A DNA stretch of 64,000 nt from Acidimicrobiia bacterium (GTDB lineage: Bacteria > Actinomycetota > Acidimicrobiia > IMCC26256 > PALSA-610): NCBI GenBank assembly GCA_027494135.1, contig JAOSJK010000001.1, forward strand, positions 971,378-1,035,377, read 5' to 3'. Of this stretch, positions 27,561 through 37,127 are shown in pieces. The stretch's first letter is position 1; each line of letters begins with the position of its first letter. The notes beneath the pieces were generated by a model. The model did not search any database and had not been told where the DNA came from. It saw only the letters and a program-made list of their open reading frames with translations. The position numbers and the translations under genes were made by a program.

Positions 27561-27957
27561 CGCTGGTCGTCGACGCGTCGATGGTCGTCGCCGCGCTGGT
27601 CGATTCGGGGCCCACGGGGGCATGGGCCGAGTCGCTCCTCGCCTCGGAGGCGCTCGCCGCCCCACACCTGATGCCGGTCGAGGCCGCGAACATCCTTCGC
27701 CGCGCGTCACTCACCGGCGACATCTCCCACGACACCGCGTCACTCGCCCACTGCGACCTCATCGACCTTCGCGTCGAGCTCTTCGCCTACGAGCCCTTCG
27801 CCGAACGCATCTGGGCACTCGCGCGGACCTCACGGCGTACGACGCCTGGTACGTCGGCATCGCCGAGCGGCTCGACGCGCCGCTCGCCACGATCGATGAT
27901 CGGCTCCTTCGCGCCCCTGGGACACGCTGCACCTTCTCGACACCGCGCTCGCCGTGA
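27557..27957 (+). CDS. VapC-type PIN-domain toxin (one frameshift)
   Basis: PIN-domain toxins are Mg2+-dependent RNases that cut tRNA or other RNAs. The start VVDASMVVAALVD carries the first conserved Asp; PVEAANILRR gives the conserved Glu; after a frameshift near 27826 the frame continues LTAYDAWYVGIAERLDAPLATIDDRLL with the remaining acidic residues (YDAWYV, TIDDRL). All four catalytic acids are therefore present. About 133 residues, normal for VapC. Confidence 0.85.
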
Positions 27958-27963
27958 GATGCC

Positions 27964-28221
27964 GGGGCACGTAGAAGACGGTCGCGCAGGCAACACAGCG
28001 CCCAGTCGCCGCCGACGATCGGGGCCACCTCGGGGGAGCGGGTCCTGCGCCGGCAGGCGTCACGCGCCGGAAGAGCGGCGTCAGGCGGGGCACGTAGAAG
28101 ACGGTCGCGCAGGCAACACAGCGCCCAGTCGCCCGCGACGATCGGGGCCACCTCGGGGGAGCAGGTCCCGCGCCGGCACGCGTCATGAGTCGGAAGAGCG
28201 GCGTCAGCCGGGGCACGTAGG
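27964..28221. repeat. 123-bp tandem duplication (2.1 copies)
   Basis: A 123-bp unit beginning GGGGCACGTAG is present at 27964-28086 and 28087-28209 and restarts at 28210. The copies differ at several positions, so the duplication is not fresh. The unit is 41 codons long and frames stay open across it on the minus strand, with a repeated RCVACATVFYVPR, but I see no start signal or family. No gene is annotated in this 330-bp gap between vapC and the GH5 gene. Confidence 0.9.
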
Positions 28222-28287
28222 GCCGTCCCCGCAGGGTTGACTCGCGGGCCGCGGTCCGCGAAGGTTGTGGTGCAGGGAGGCGTAGGC

Positions 28288-30152
28288 GTGAGATGTCATG
28301 AACGGGCGGCGGCAGGCCGGTTGGGCCTGCGTGGGCGGAGCGCAGGTGCGTCTCTGGTCACATGGCTGGCGGTTGCGGCGCTCGCCGTGATGGGGGTCTC
28401 CGCGGTCGCGACCTCGGGCCCGGCGCTCGGCGTGCCGGCCGGGTTCGTCACCCGCAGCGGCGACCAGCTCCTGCTCGACGGCGAGCCGTACCTCTTCACC
28501 GGCCTCAACGTCTACAACGCCAACAGCCGGGGCTGGTGCTGGTACGACATGGTCTCGGGCAGCGTCCTCGACGACTCGATCGTCGAGATGGGCCCTGGCG
28601 CGAAGGTGATCCGCGCGTGGTTCTTCCAGACGCAGGCAACCACCGGCGGGGTGCGCGACTGGTCGGCGTTCGACCACACCCTCGCGGTCGCAGCGGGCGC
28701 GGCGTGAAGGTGATCCCGACGCTCGCGAACCAGTGGGCCGACTGCGAGCCCTCGGCCGGCTACAAGACGCGAACCTGGTACGAGACGGGCTACACGCAGC
28801 CCGACCCGGGTGGCACCGTGTCGTATCGCGACTTCGTCTCCGAGATCGTCACCCGCTACGCCGCCGACCCGACGATCATGGCCTGGCAGCTCATCAACGA
28901 GGCGCAGGTGAAGGACACCGAGGGCGGCGGGTGCTCCACGAACGCGGCGACCATCCTGCGCAACTGGGCCTCCGACGTGTCGGGGCTCATCAAGTCGATC
29001 GACCCCGACCACCTCGTCAGCATCGGCACGATCGGCACAGGGCAGTGCGGCGCCTCCACGAGCGAGTACCAGACGCTTCACGCACTGAGCACCGTCGACC
29101 TCTGCGAGTTCCACGACTACGGCTCGCCGCTGGTGCCGATACCGGGTGACATCTGGAACGGCATGCAGGTCCGCCTGAACCAGTGCGCCGCACTCGACAA
29201 GCCGCTCTTCGTCGGCGAGACGGGGATCATCCCCAACACCGTCGGCGGCACCCTGCAGGCCCGGGCCGACGCCTTCGAGGCGAAGTTCGACGCCCAGCTC
29301 GCCGCCGGGGTGGTCGGCGAGCTCGTCTGGAACTGGAACGCCTCCGGCTCGCTCCTCGACAACTACGACGTCGGGCCCTCAGACCCGACCCTCGGCGTCC
29401 TCGACGACCTCCTCCCCGACCCGCAGTCGCCTCGGGTCGAGGTCGGTGACGCCTCGGTCCTCGAGGGTGACTCCGGGGGCGACCGGGTCGTGAAGATCCC
29501 CGTCACGCTCTCGGAACCCTCGACGACCCAGGTAGACGTCACCTACACGCTCGCCGCGGGGACGGCCGGCGCGCCTGCGGACTTCAACGACAAGAACGGC
29601 ACCCCGCGTCTCCTGAAGTTCAAGGTCGGTGGGTCCGGCCTCACCGCCACCCGCAAGTGGGTCGCGGTCAAAGTCCACCCCGACACCAGCCCCGAGCCCG
29701 ACGAGACGTTCACCGTCACCCTCTCATCCCCCACGGCCGGGTACACCCTCGGACGCAGTGTCGGTACGGGCACGATCATCGACGACGACCCCACCGCCGG
29801 GCTCGAGATCGGCATCGGCGACGCCGCGATCGTCGAAGGCGACACCGGCAAGGCACGCAAAGCCGCGTTCACCGTCACCCTCTCGGCAACGTCGGGATCG
29901 CCGGTCACCGTCGACTACATCATCGCCTCGGGCACAGCCGCCGCACCCGCTGACTTCGACGACCGCGGCAACAAGATCCGCACCCTCACCATCAACCCCG
30001 GCAAGACCCGCAAGTTCGTCAACGTGCCCGTCAAACCCGACACCGGCCCCGAGGCCGACGAGACCTACACCGTCACCCTCTCCAACCCGACCGGCGCGAC
30101 CATCACCCGTTCCGTGGGCACCGGAACCATCCTCGACGAAGACACTCCGTAG
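28288..30152 (+). CDS. Secreted GH5-like glycoside hydrolase with two Calx-beta domains (one frameshift)
   Basis: The protein starts with a signal peptide (VTWLAVAALAVMGVSAVATSGPALG) and a cellulase/mannanase-type barrel beginning FVTRSGDQLLLDGEPYLFTGLN. The acid/base Glu is seen in QLINEAQ and the nucleophile Glu in FVGETG, both characteristic of clan GH-A, family GH5 mannanase-like enzymes. Two Calx-beta domains follow (about 29430-29780 and 29790-30150), each with a VLEGDSG/IVEGDTG start and a GTGTI end. The frame breaks near 28700. GTG 28288 follows GGGAGG at seven bases. It is probably exported to degrade beta-mannan or a related polysaccharide. Confidence 0.85.
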
Positions 30153-30219
30153 GGCGGGGCCGGCGCCGCCACCGCACGTCTCGTAGGGCGCCGGTCGGCT
30201 CCCGCGTAGTCTCGCGAGG

Positions 30220-31983
30220 GTGAGCCCTGAAGCCGAGGCCGGCCCGGTGAAGGACGAGCCCGGGGGCCCCGCAACGCTCCGACCTGATCGGGCCCCAACC
30301 CGCGTCCGGACCGCACGCTTCGCGATCGCTCTGGTCGTGGTCGCGTCGCTGCCCGTGCTCGCCGGTGTCGCAGAGCGCCTGAACGACGGGTGGCAGCCGC
30401 AGGGCGACGAGGCGGTGATCGCCTGGCTCACCCGCGACGTCCTCACATCCGACTCGCCGCTGCTCGGCATGCCCACGACCATCGGTCACACGGCCGATGA
30501 CGACGCCGAGGTGTCGCCGCCTCACCACTGGGGCCCGATGCAGTTCTGGGTCCTGGCTGTGCCGCAGCGCCTCGCGTCCGACAACCCCGCAGGGCTGCAG
30601 GCCGGCCTCCTCGCGTTCGAGGTCGCCACCGTCGCGGGGATCGTCGTCTTCGCCCTGCGAAGATCGGGGCGGCTCGGCACACTGGCGCTGCTCGTACCCC
30701 TGACGGCCGCGATGTGGTCGCTCGGACGCACGACCCTCTCGAGCATCTGGAACCCCGACGTCTCTCTGCTCCCGCTCGCCTTCCTGCTGGTCACCGTCTG
30801 GTCGCTGGCCGAGGGCGACTCCGCCGCCCTTCCGTTCGCTGCCGTCGCCGCGAGCTTCGTCGCGCAGAGCAACATCCTCTACACGCCGCTCGTCGCCGTC
30901 CTGGTCGCATGGGGAGCCGCCGGCTTCGCGATCTCTCGACGCGAGTCGCATGACGGCGACGGCGACGACGGGGGCGGGCGCACGCGACTTCGCCGGCCGA
31001 TCGTTGCCACTTGCGTCGTGCTCCTCGTCTGCTGGGGGAGCGTGCTGATCGAGGAGATCGCCAACCGCCCCGGCAACGTCGAACGGGTCCTGCAGCACGC
31101 GCTCGACGAGGGCGGTGACCACGTAGGGCTGACGCGGGCGACGCACGTCCTCGCCCGAGCGGTCGGCGGCGTGCCGTTCTGGTCGCACCCACTCGACTCC
31201 GACCGGGCGGCTCTCGGGCTCCTCGCACGACCCTCGCTCGCTACCGCGACGCTCGCGATCGGTCTCGGCGTGCTGATGCTCACCGTCTTCGTGCGGGCCT
31301 GGAGGAGAGATCCGCGGGGCCGGGCGCTGTTGGGCACCGCTCTCTGCGGCCTCGCCGGGAGCACTCTGACGACCGCCCGCCTACCGCTCTCGTTCGGGGT
31401 TCCGCCCTACCGCCTTCGTAGCTTCTGGATCACGGGCTCGTTCGCGCTCTTCGCCGTCGCCTGGGTGGCCGGGCGGCGCCTCGCCCCGATGGTCACCGGC
31501 GCGCCGCTCGCCCGCGCGCGGCGCCTCGTACCTGCCGGCCTCGCGATCGCGCTGGTTGCGTTCGCGACGCTCGGGGCGGCTGGGCGGGGGCAGACGCCGG
31601 CGACCCGCGACGCGTCGGCAATCGTCGATGATCTCGCGCGGACGGCAGCGGCCGATCTCCCCGACGACGGCCCGTATCTCGCGATCAAGAACGTGTCGCC
31701 TCTGCGCGGAATCGCGACGGGTGTGCTCTGGGGGCTCGAGCGCCGCGGCATCGACATCCGCTTCCCCGATGAGGCCGACTCGTTTGCAGAGACGTACCTC
31801 TCCGACCTCCACGGTGCCGACGGTCAGTCGATGCCGCGGCTCGTCCTGATCGACAACGCATCGGGGTACGAGCCGCGAGACGGCGAGCGACTCGTCGCTC
31901 ACGTCGAGGGGAGCGCGAGGCGCGACGACTTGATCGCGACGCTCGGGAATCGCTCTGCAGCTCGCTCGCCGACGACCCCCTGA
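30220..31983 (+). CDS. GT-C-like integral membrane protein
   Basis: An intact 587-residue protein with about ten hydrophobic helices. Near the N-terminus QPQGDEAVIAWLTRDVL gives the acidic motif in the first loop that GT-C glycosyltransferases use for polyprenyl-phosphate-sugar donors. Helices are visible at about residues 30-50, 120-140, 150-165, 185-240 and 260-280, with more up to 470, and a soluble C-terminal domain follows. A role in transferring a sugar to a cell-surface molecule is likely but not shown. It follows the secreted hydrolase by 67 bases on the same strand. Confidence 0.65.
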   Translation: MSPEAEAGPVKDEPGGPATLRPDRAPTRVRTARFAIALVVVASLPVLAGVAERLNDGWQPQGDEAVIAWLTRDVLTSDSPLLGMPTTIGHTADDDAEVSPPHHWGPMQFWVLAVPQRLASDNPAGLQAGLLAFEVATVAGIVVFALRRSGRLGTLALLVPLTAAMWSLGRTTLSSIWNPDVSLLPLAFLLVTVWSLAEGDSAALPFAAVAASFVAQSNILYTPLVAVLVAWGAAGFAISRRESHDGDGDDGGGRTRLRRPIVATCVVLLVCWGSVLIEEIANRPGNVERVLQHALDEGGDHVGLTRATHVLARAVGGVPFWSHPLDSDRAALGLLARPSLATATLAIGLGVLMLTVFVRAWRRDPRGRALLGTALCGLAGSTLTTARLPLSFGVPPYRLRSFWITGSFALFAVAWVAGRRLAPMVTGAPLARARRLVPAGLAIALVAFATLGAAGRGQTPATRDASAIVDDLARTAAADLPDDGPYLAIKNVSPLRGIATGVLWGLERRGIDIRFPDEADSFAETYLSDLHGADGQSMPRLVLIDNASGYEPRDGERLVAHVEGSARRDDLIATLGNRSAARSPTTP

Positions 31984-32050
31984 GATCACACGCGACGCGG
32001 CGGCCCTCCTGGAGTCGCGCATCGATCGCCGAAACCCGCCCGAGGAGAGC

Positions 32051-32446
32051 GTGCAGTACGCAGGAGCACTCGCGTGCACGGTCTTCGACCACATGACCGG
32101 GCTCGCGTCGCTCACGCCGATCGACGCCGCGACCCTGGGGCTCGACGACGACCAGTGGGCGGCACTGCAGGCCTACGCAGCGGCGAGGTACGACCTCAAG
32201 CGCGAAGACGTGGCGATATACGTGCGTCCCGCCCCTGAGGGGGCGGGACGCAGCAGGTCTCCCCGGCAGACACCGTCACATGTCGTAGTAGAGGTAGAAC
32301 TCCCATGGGTGCGGGCGGAGCTGCACGGGTTCGATCTCGTGCTGCTTCTTGTAGGAGATCCAGGTCTCGATCACGTCGGGGGTGAAGACGTCGCCCTTCA
32401 GCAGGAACTCGTGGTCGGCCTCCAGCGCGGCCAGGGCCTCGGGTAG
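32051..32446 (+). CDS. Small hypothetical protein (uncertain end)
   Basis: A GTG start with GAGGAGAGC upstream opens a frame beginning [19 protein letters not shown] and continuing [30 protein letters not shown]. This first half looks like a normal small protein. The frame then runs through the terminator hairpin at 32224-32251 and over the end of glnA on the other strand, so the real stop was probably near 32238 and lost by an indel. No family recognised. Confidence 0.25.
   Translation: MQYAGALACTVFDHMTGLASLTPIDAATLGLDDDQWAALQAYAAARYDLKREDVAIYVRPAPEGAGRSRSPRQTPSHVVVEVELPWVRAELHGFDLVLLLVGDPGLDHVGGEDVALQQELVVGLQRGQGLG
32224..32251. terminator. 12-bp hairpin between convergent genes
   Basis: Arms GCGTCCCGCCCC and GGGGCGGGACGC pair perfectly around a TGAG loop. 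It lies 25 bases beyond the stop of the leftward glnA gene and can end transcripts from both sides. Confidence 0.8.
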
Positions 32447-33713
32447 CGAGCCGGGGACCTGCGGCACCTTCGCGAGGTCCTCGGGCGGGAGGTCGTAGAG
32501 GTCCTTGTCGACCGGGTCGGGCGGCTCGATGCGGTTCTGTACACCGTCGAGGCCCGCCATCAGCAGGGCGGCGAACGCCAGGTACGGGTTGCACGAAGGG
32601 TCGGGGCAGCGGAACTCGATCCGCTTCGCCTTCGGGCTCTTCGAGTAGAGCGGGATGCGCACCGACGCCGAGCGGTTCCGCTGCGAGTAGACCAGGTTCA
32701 CCGGTGCCTCGTAGCCCGGCACCAGCCGCTTGTACGAGTTGGTCGTCGGGTTGGTGAGCGCGCAGAGCGCGTGCGCGTGCTTCAGCAGACCACCGATGTA
32801 CCAGCGCGCCATGTCGGAGAGGCCCGCGTAGCCCTTCTCGTCGAAGAAGAGCGGCTCGCCGCCCTTCCAGAGCGACTGGTGCACGTGCATTCCCGAGCCG
32901 TTGTCCTGGAAGATCGGCTTCGGCATGAACGTCGCCGACAGGCCGGCCTTGCGCGCGACGTTCTTGACCACGTACTTGTAGAGCATCAGCTTGTCGGCCA
33001 TGATCGCCAGCTCGTCGAATCGCATGTCGATCTCGGCCTGGCCGGCGGTGCCGACCTCGTGGTGCTGCACCTCGATGTGGATGCCGACCTGCTCCAGAAC
33101 CTGGACCATGTCGGAGCGGAGGTCCTGGAACTGGTCCATCGGCGGTACCGGGAAGTAGCCCTCCTTGTAGCGGGGCTTGTACCCGAGGTTCGGCGAGCCG
33201 TCGAGCTCACGCTCACGCCCCGAGTTCCACACACCCTCGACCGAGTCGAGGAAGTAGTAGCCGGAGAACTGGTTCTGGTCGAAGCGCACCGAGTCGAAGA
33301 CGTAGAACTCGGCCTCGGGCCCGAAGTACGCGGTGTCGGCGATGCCCGTGCTCTGCAGATAGGACTCGGCCTTGCGCGCGATGTGTCGCGGGTCGCGCGA
33401 GTAGGCCTCGCCGGTGAGCGGATCGTGCACGTAGCAGTTGAGTATCAGCGTCTTGTGCTTCATGAACGGGTCGACGACCGCGGTGTTCGGGTCGGGGAGC
33501 AGGAGCATGTCGGACTCCTGGATCTCCTGGAACCCCCGGATCGACGAACCGTCGAAGCCGAAGCCGTCGGTGAAGCCGTCCTCCTCGAGCTCATGCGACG
33601 GCACCGGAGAAGTGCTGCATGAGGCCGGGGAGATCGCAGAATCGGAAGTCGATGACCTCGATCCCCTCGTCCTTGACGAGCTTCATCACGTCGCTCGGTG
33701 TGCGCTGCGTCAC
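32276..33713 (-). CDS. glnA: Glutamine synthetase type I, GlnA1-like (one frameshift)
   Basis: This enzyme makes glutamine from glutamate, ammonia and ATP as a dodecamer. The N-terminus ([15 protein letters not shown]) and [17 protein letters not shown] are typical of GlnA1. Active-site motifs include [39 protein letters not shown] and [10 protein letters not shown]. The regulatory adenylylation tyrosine is present in [11 protein letters not shown], so GlnE can act on it. The frame breaks near 33612, after the first 33 codons. GTG 33713 is preceded by GGAGG at eight bases, a good match. About 478 residues, the normal length. Confidence 0.95.
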
Positions 33714-34109
33714 CTTCGTTACCTCCACCTGGTCGTCGCCCTACCGAGTCGGGAGTGCGTCTCGCGTTCTCTGTCGGTCGCTGCCGTTCACTGCCGCTGT
33801 CGACCGGTCGATACCGGTCGCTGTCTTCGTGCCGGCCGAGCCTGCTCGGCGCCGCCGGAGCCTACGTCGGGGGAGACCCGACTGGTTCGAGCCGCCGGGT
33901 ACCCCGAGCGGCACGTCGAAGCATCCAGGCCGGGGATTGCCCGGCCGTTGCTCTTCTGTGAACGCTCTGTGAACGGAAGGGCCGCCTGCTCGGTCGGGTG
34001 CCGCGTCGTCCTACACTTGCGCGACCCGCCGCAACGGCGCTGCGGTGGACGCCGGTCCACAACCACGGCGTCCACGGATGCAGAACCCCGACAGACGCGG
34101 AGTCCCACA
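33714..34109. promoter_or_regulatory. Divergent glnA intergenic region with 11-bp direct repeats
   Basis: This 396-bp region between two divergent glutamine synthetase genes contains no gene. TCTGTGAACG occurs at 33955-33964 and again at 33966-33975, an 11-bp period. On the other strand it reads GTTCAC-N5-GTTCAC, which resembles the Streptomyces PHO box and the spacing of OmpR-family (PhoP, GlnR) direct repeats. A second region near 33775-33830 has GTCGCTG/GTCGAT-type repeats of unclear meaning. Binding is inferred. Confidence 0.5.
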
Positions 34110-35435
34110 ATGGAACGCCAGCTGGAGTACGTGCTCCGAACCGTCGAGGAACGGGGGGTGCGCTTCGTGCGCCTCTGGTTCACCGACGTCCTCGGCATCC
34201 TCAAGTCGTTCTCCATCACCCCCGTCGAGCTGGAGACCGCTCTCGAGGAGGGCATGAGCTTCGACGGATCGGCAATCGAGGGCTACAGCCGGATCCAGGA
34301 AGCCGACATGCTCGCGGTGCCCGACCTCAACACCTTCGAGATACTGCCGTGGCGGGGCGACGACACCCCGGTGGCACGCATGTTCTGCGACGTCCACCTG
34401 CTCTCGAACGAGCCTTTCGCCGGATGCCCGCGCCACGTGCTCAAGCGCAACGTGGACCGCGCGAGAGAGAAGGGGTTCACCTTCTTCGTGGCTCCCGAGA
34501 TGGAGTACTTCTACTTCCGCTCGGCTACATCGACCGAGCCCCTCGATCACGCCGGCTTCTTCGACCTGACCACGCATGACATGGCCACCGAGCTGCGCAA
34601 GCAGACGATCCTCACCCTCGAGGCGATGGGGATACCCGTGGAGTACTCCTTCCACGAGAACGGGCCGAGCCAGCACGAGATCGATCTCCGCTACACCGAC
34701 GCGCTGACGATGGCCGACAACGTCATGACGTTCCGGCTCGTCGTGAAGGAGATCGCCGCCGACCTCGGTGTGCACGCGACATTCATGCCCAAGCCGATCG
34801 CAGGCGCGTTCGGCTCCGGCATGCACTCGCACCTCTCCCTCTTCGAAGGCGACGTGAACGCGTTCCACGACCCGGGCGACGAGCACGGGCTCTCCAAGGT
34901 CGGCAAGCACTTCGTCGCAGGGCTTCTGCGGCACGCTCGCGAGATCACGGCCGTCACCAACCAGTGGGTGAACTCGTACAAGAGGCTCATCCCCGGATAC
35001 GAGGCGCCGGTCTACGTCGGCTGGGCGCGCAACAACCGATCTGCGCTCGTGCGCGTGCCCTTCGCGAAGCGCGGCAAGGAGTCGTCGGCGCGGATCGAGT
35101 ACCGGGCGCCCGACCCCGGCTGCAACCCGTACCTCGCCTTCTCCGTGATGCTCGCCGCCGGCCTGAAGGGGATCGAGGAGGGCTACGAGCTACCGCCCGA
35201 GGCGACGAACAACATCTTCGAGATGACACCCGAGGAGCGCCTCGCCGAAGGCATCACCTCGCTGCCCGGGTCGCTAGAGGAGGCCGTCGACGCCATGGAG
35301 GGCTCGGAGTTGCTCGCCGAGGCGCTCGGGGAGCACGTCTTCGAGTACTTCGTCCTCAACAAGCGAAAGGAGTGGGAGGAGTACAAGTCGTACGTCACGC
35401 CCTTCGAGGTCGAGCGCTATCTGGGGATGCTCTGA
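34110..35435 (+). CDS. Glutamine synthetase type I, GlnA2-like (GSI-alpha)
   Basis: An intact 441-residue glutamine synthetase. The start QLEYVLRTVEERGVRFVRLWFTD and the FDGSAIEGYSRIQEADM motif mark the GSI-alpha/GlnA2 group. Active-site motifs APEMEYFYF, GSGMHSHLSLF, NSYKRLIPGYEAPVY and NNRSALVRVP are present. At the place of the adenylylation tyrosine it has phenylalanine (NNIFEMTPEER), so control by GlnE is unlikely. ATG 34110 is preceded by GGAG at eight bases. Its stop overlaps the next gene by one base, forming a glnA2-regulator operon. Confidence 0.93.
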   Translation: MERQLEYVLRTVEERGVRFVRLWFTDVLGILKSFSITPVELETALEEGMSFDGSAIEGYSRIQEADMLAVPDLNTFEILPWRGDDTPVARMFCDVHLLSNEPFAGCPRHVLKRNVDRAREKGFTFFVAPEMEYFYFRSATSTEPLDHAGFFDLTTHDMATELRKQTILTLEAMGIPVEYSFHENGPSQHEIDLRYTDALTMADNVMTFRLVVKEIAADLGVHATFMPKPIAGAFGSGMHSHLSLFEGDVNAFHDPGDEHGLSKVGKHFVAGLLRHAREITAVTNQWVNSYKRLIPGYEAPVYVGWARNNRSALVRVPFAKRGKESSARIEYRAPDPGCNPYLAFSVMLAAGLKGIEEGYELPPEATNNIFEMTPEERLAEGITSLPGSLEEAVDAMEGSELLAEALGEHVFEYFVLNKRKEWEEYKSYVTPFEVERYLGML

Positions 35436-36147
35436 TGCAGGCCGCAGAGCCGTTCCTCGTCTACCCCGACCCGCCTCCTCCCCTCCTGGTTCAGACGCTC
35501 GACCTGGCCGGGTTCCGCTGGAAGGCCGTCGCCAACGCGTCGATCGCCCTGAGCGACGAGCCGTCGGGCGGGTGGGCCGGAGCGATCGTCTGCGCCGAGC
35601 AGGATCCCGAGGGGGCGTTCGGCATCTGCCGCGCGCTGCGCAAGGGCGAGGCCTCTGTCGGCGGTGTGCTGCTCCTCGTCGGCGGCGCCCACCTCGGTGA
35701 GCTCGCCGAGCGCGAGGGCCTCTTCGACGACTTCTGCCTCTCGCCGTTCCACCCGCGGGAGCTCGAGGCCCGGGTGCGACACCTCGGGTGGCGTGCCGAC
35801 GGCGGAAAGGGGCCCGAGGTCGTCGAGTACGCCGATCTGGTCCTCAACCTCGAGACTTACCAGGCCGCCGTCTCCGGCAGGCCGCTCGACCTCACCTACA
35901 TGGAGTACGAGCTCCTCAAGTTCTTCGTCACGCACCCGGGGAAGGTCTTCACGCGTGAGCAGCTCCTCTCACGCGTCTGGGGGTACCAGTACTACGGCGG
36001 GGCGCGCACGGTCGATGTCCACGTGCGGGCGTGAGGGCGAAGCTCGGCGAGGAGCACGCCGGCCACATCCAGACCGTGCGCTCGGTCGGCTACAGGTTCG
36101 GCCAGAGCCGCTGGAACGCCGGGGCTGCCGGGGCTGCCGGCGCCTGA
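35435..36147 (+). CDS. OmpR-family regulator with a degenerate receiver (GlnR-like; one frameshift)
   Basis: The C-terminal winged helix is clear: LDLTYMEYELLKFFVTHPGKVFTREQLLSRVWGYQYYGGARTVDVHVR. After a frameshift near 36030 it continues LRAKLGEEHAGHIQTVRSVGYRFG, so the domain is complete. The N-terminal receiver-like part lacks the usual phospho-acceptor: the expected Asp aligns with Cys or Ala in AGAIVCAEQDPEG, and the first strand is FLVYPDP without the acidic pair. It is therefore an atypical, probably non-phosphorylated regulator, as GlnR is thought to be in actinomycetes. Overlap with glnA2 makes nitrogen control its likely task. Confidence 0.8.
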
Positions 36148-36208
36148 GCGCCCATCCGCCCGGCCGGCGTGCTCCGGGGCGCTCGCCCCGGGGGTCGGGT
36201 GCCGGGCG

Positions 36209-36364
36209 TCAGGTGCCGGGGTCTGCGGGGTCGCCCTCGGCTGACCTGTCGGCCTCGTCGCCCACGACGAGGCCGAAGGCGGCGCTCCACGCCGCTCCAC
36301 CCATCATCACTGCCACCGGCCCCACGACGAACATCACGACGAGGACGATCACGGCTCCGACCAT
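36209..36364 (-). CDS. Small single-helix membrane protein
   Basis: The 51-residue peptide begins MVGAVIVLVVMFVVGPVAVMM, one membrane helix with a Gly-Pro kink, and has an acidic C-terminal tail (DEADRSAEGDPADPGT). Similar short proteins with a VVGP..MM helix are common in Actinobacteria and have no assigned function. An ATG ten codons upstream (36394) is possible. It converges with the regulator gene; a hairpin region lies between them. Confidence 0.5.
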   Translation of the reverse strand: MVGAVIVLVVMFVVGPVAVMMGGAAWSAAFGLVVGDEADRSAEGDPADPGT

Positions 36365-36415
36365 GTCGCCGACGTTAGCGCCCCTGCACGCCAAGATGCT
36401 GGCCTCGGCGCTGGC

Positions 36416-36798
36416 TCACTCGGGCAGGTGGGCCCAGGCCTCGATCTCGACGAGGACCCCGCCGGGCAGGCCGGCGATCTGGACGGTGGACCGGGCCGGC
36501 TTGTGGTCGCCGAACGCCTCCGCGTACACGGCGTTGACCGTCGACCAGTCGCCGAGGTCGGTGACGAAGACCGTGGTCTTGGCCACGTCGGTGAGGGCGC
36601 CGCCGCAGTCGCCGAGGACCGCCGCGATGTTCGCCAGCACCTGCCGGGTCTGCGCCTCGACTCCTTCGACGATCGCACTCGTCGCCGGGTCGAGGCCTAT
36701 CTGGCCGGAGAGGATCACCCAGTCGCCGGCACGCACCGCCGGCGAGTAGGGACCGAGGGCAGGGGGCCACTGGGGGTCGGGAGCGGACGGGGCGCCAT
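36416..36798 (-). CDS. RidA family enamine/imine deaminase (one frameshift)
   Basis: RidA proteins hydrolyse reactive enamines made by PLP enzymes to keto acids and ammonia. Visible features: PALGPYSPAVRAGDWVILSGQIGLDP and the late region TVQIAGLPGGVLVEIEAWA, where the usual catalytic Arg of the RxxV pattern is in KPARSTVQIAGLP. ATG 36798 has GAGGAGG six bases upstream, but the good frame begins only after a one-base insertion near 36782. About 126 residues, the family norm. Confidence 0.8.
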
Positions 36799-36969
36799 GG
36801 CGGGCCTCCTCGATCTGGTCCTGGGTGCACGGCGCCGGACCTCTCGATGCATCGCGCCACGCCTGTCGCACGAGTCTCGCAGGCCCGACACCCGAGCGGC
36901 CAAGCACCGCAGCGCGACGCGACGCGTGGCGTGGTCCGGACCGGCCGCCCGACCCTGCCGGCCGGCCCC

Positions 36970-37110
36970 GCCATGGCCCGTCCGACCCTGCCCCCGGTGC
37001 AGCCACATCCCGCCACGTCCCGCCCGGCCCCGCCCCCCGGTGCAGCCACATCCCGCCACATTCCGTCCGGCCCCGCCTTGGCACACCCGACCCTGCCCCC
37101 CGGGGGCCGG
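36970..37110. repeat. Degenerate 43-bp tandem repeat
   Basis: The block GGTGCAGCCACATCCCGCCAC occurs at 36996-37016 and again at 37039-37059, 43 bases apart, with similar GCCCGGCCCCGCC flanks and a third partial unit to about 37110. It fills much of the 329-bp gap between the divergent RidA and thioredoxin-like genes. I see nothing else in the gap. Confidence 0.75.
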
Positions 37111-37127
37111 GCGGGCAGGATATGGGG

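Noticed and set aside
27964-28221. Possible CRISPR or transposon end
   Set aside because: It is a direct tandem duplication of 123 bp without spacers, terminal inverted repeats or a transposase.
33714-34109. Glutamine riboswitch or other RNA leader before glnA
   Set aside because: No conserved riboswitch core or clear alternative hairpins could be read; only direct repeats are evident.
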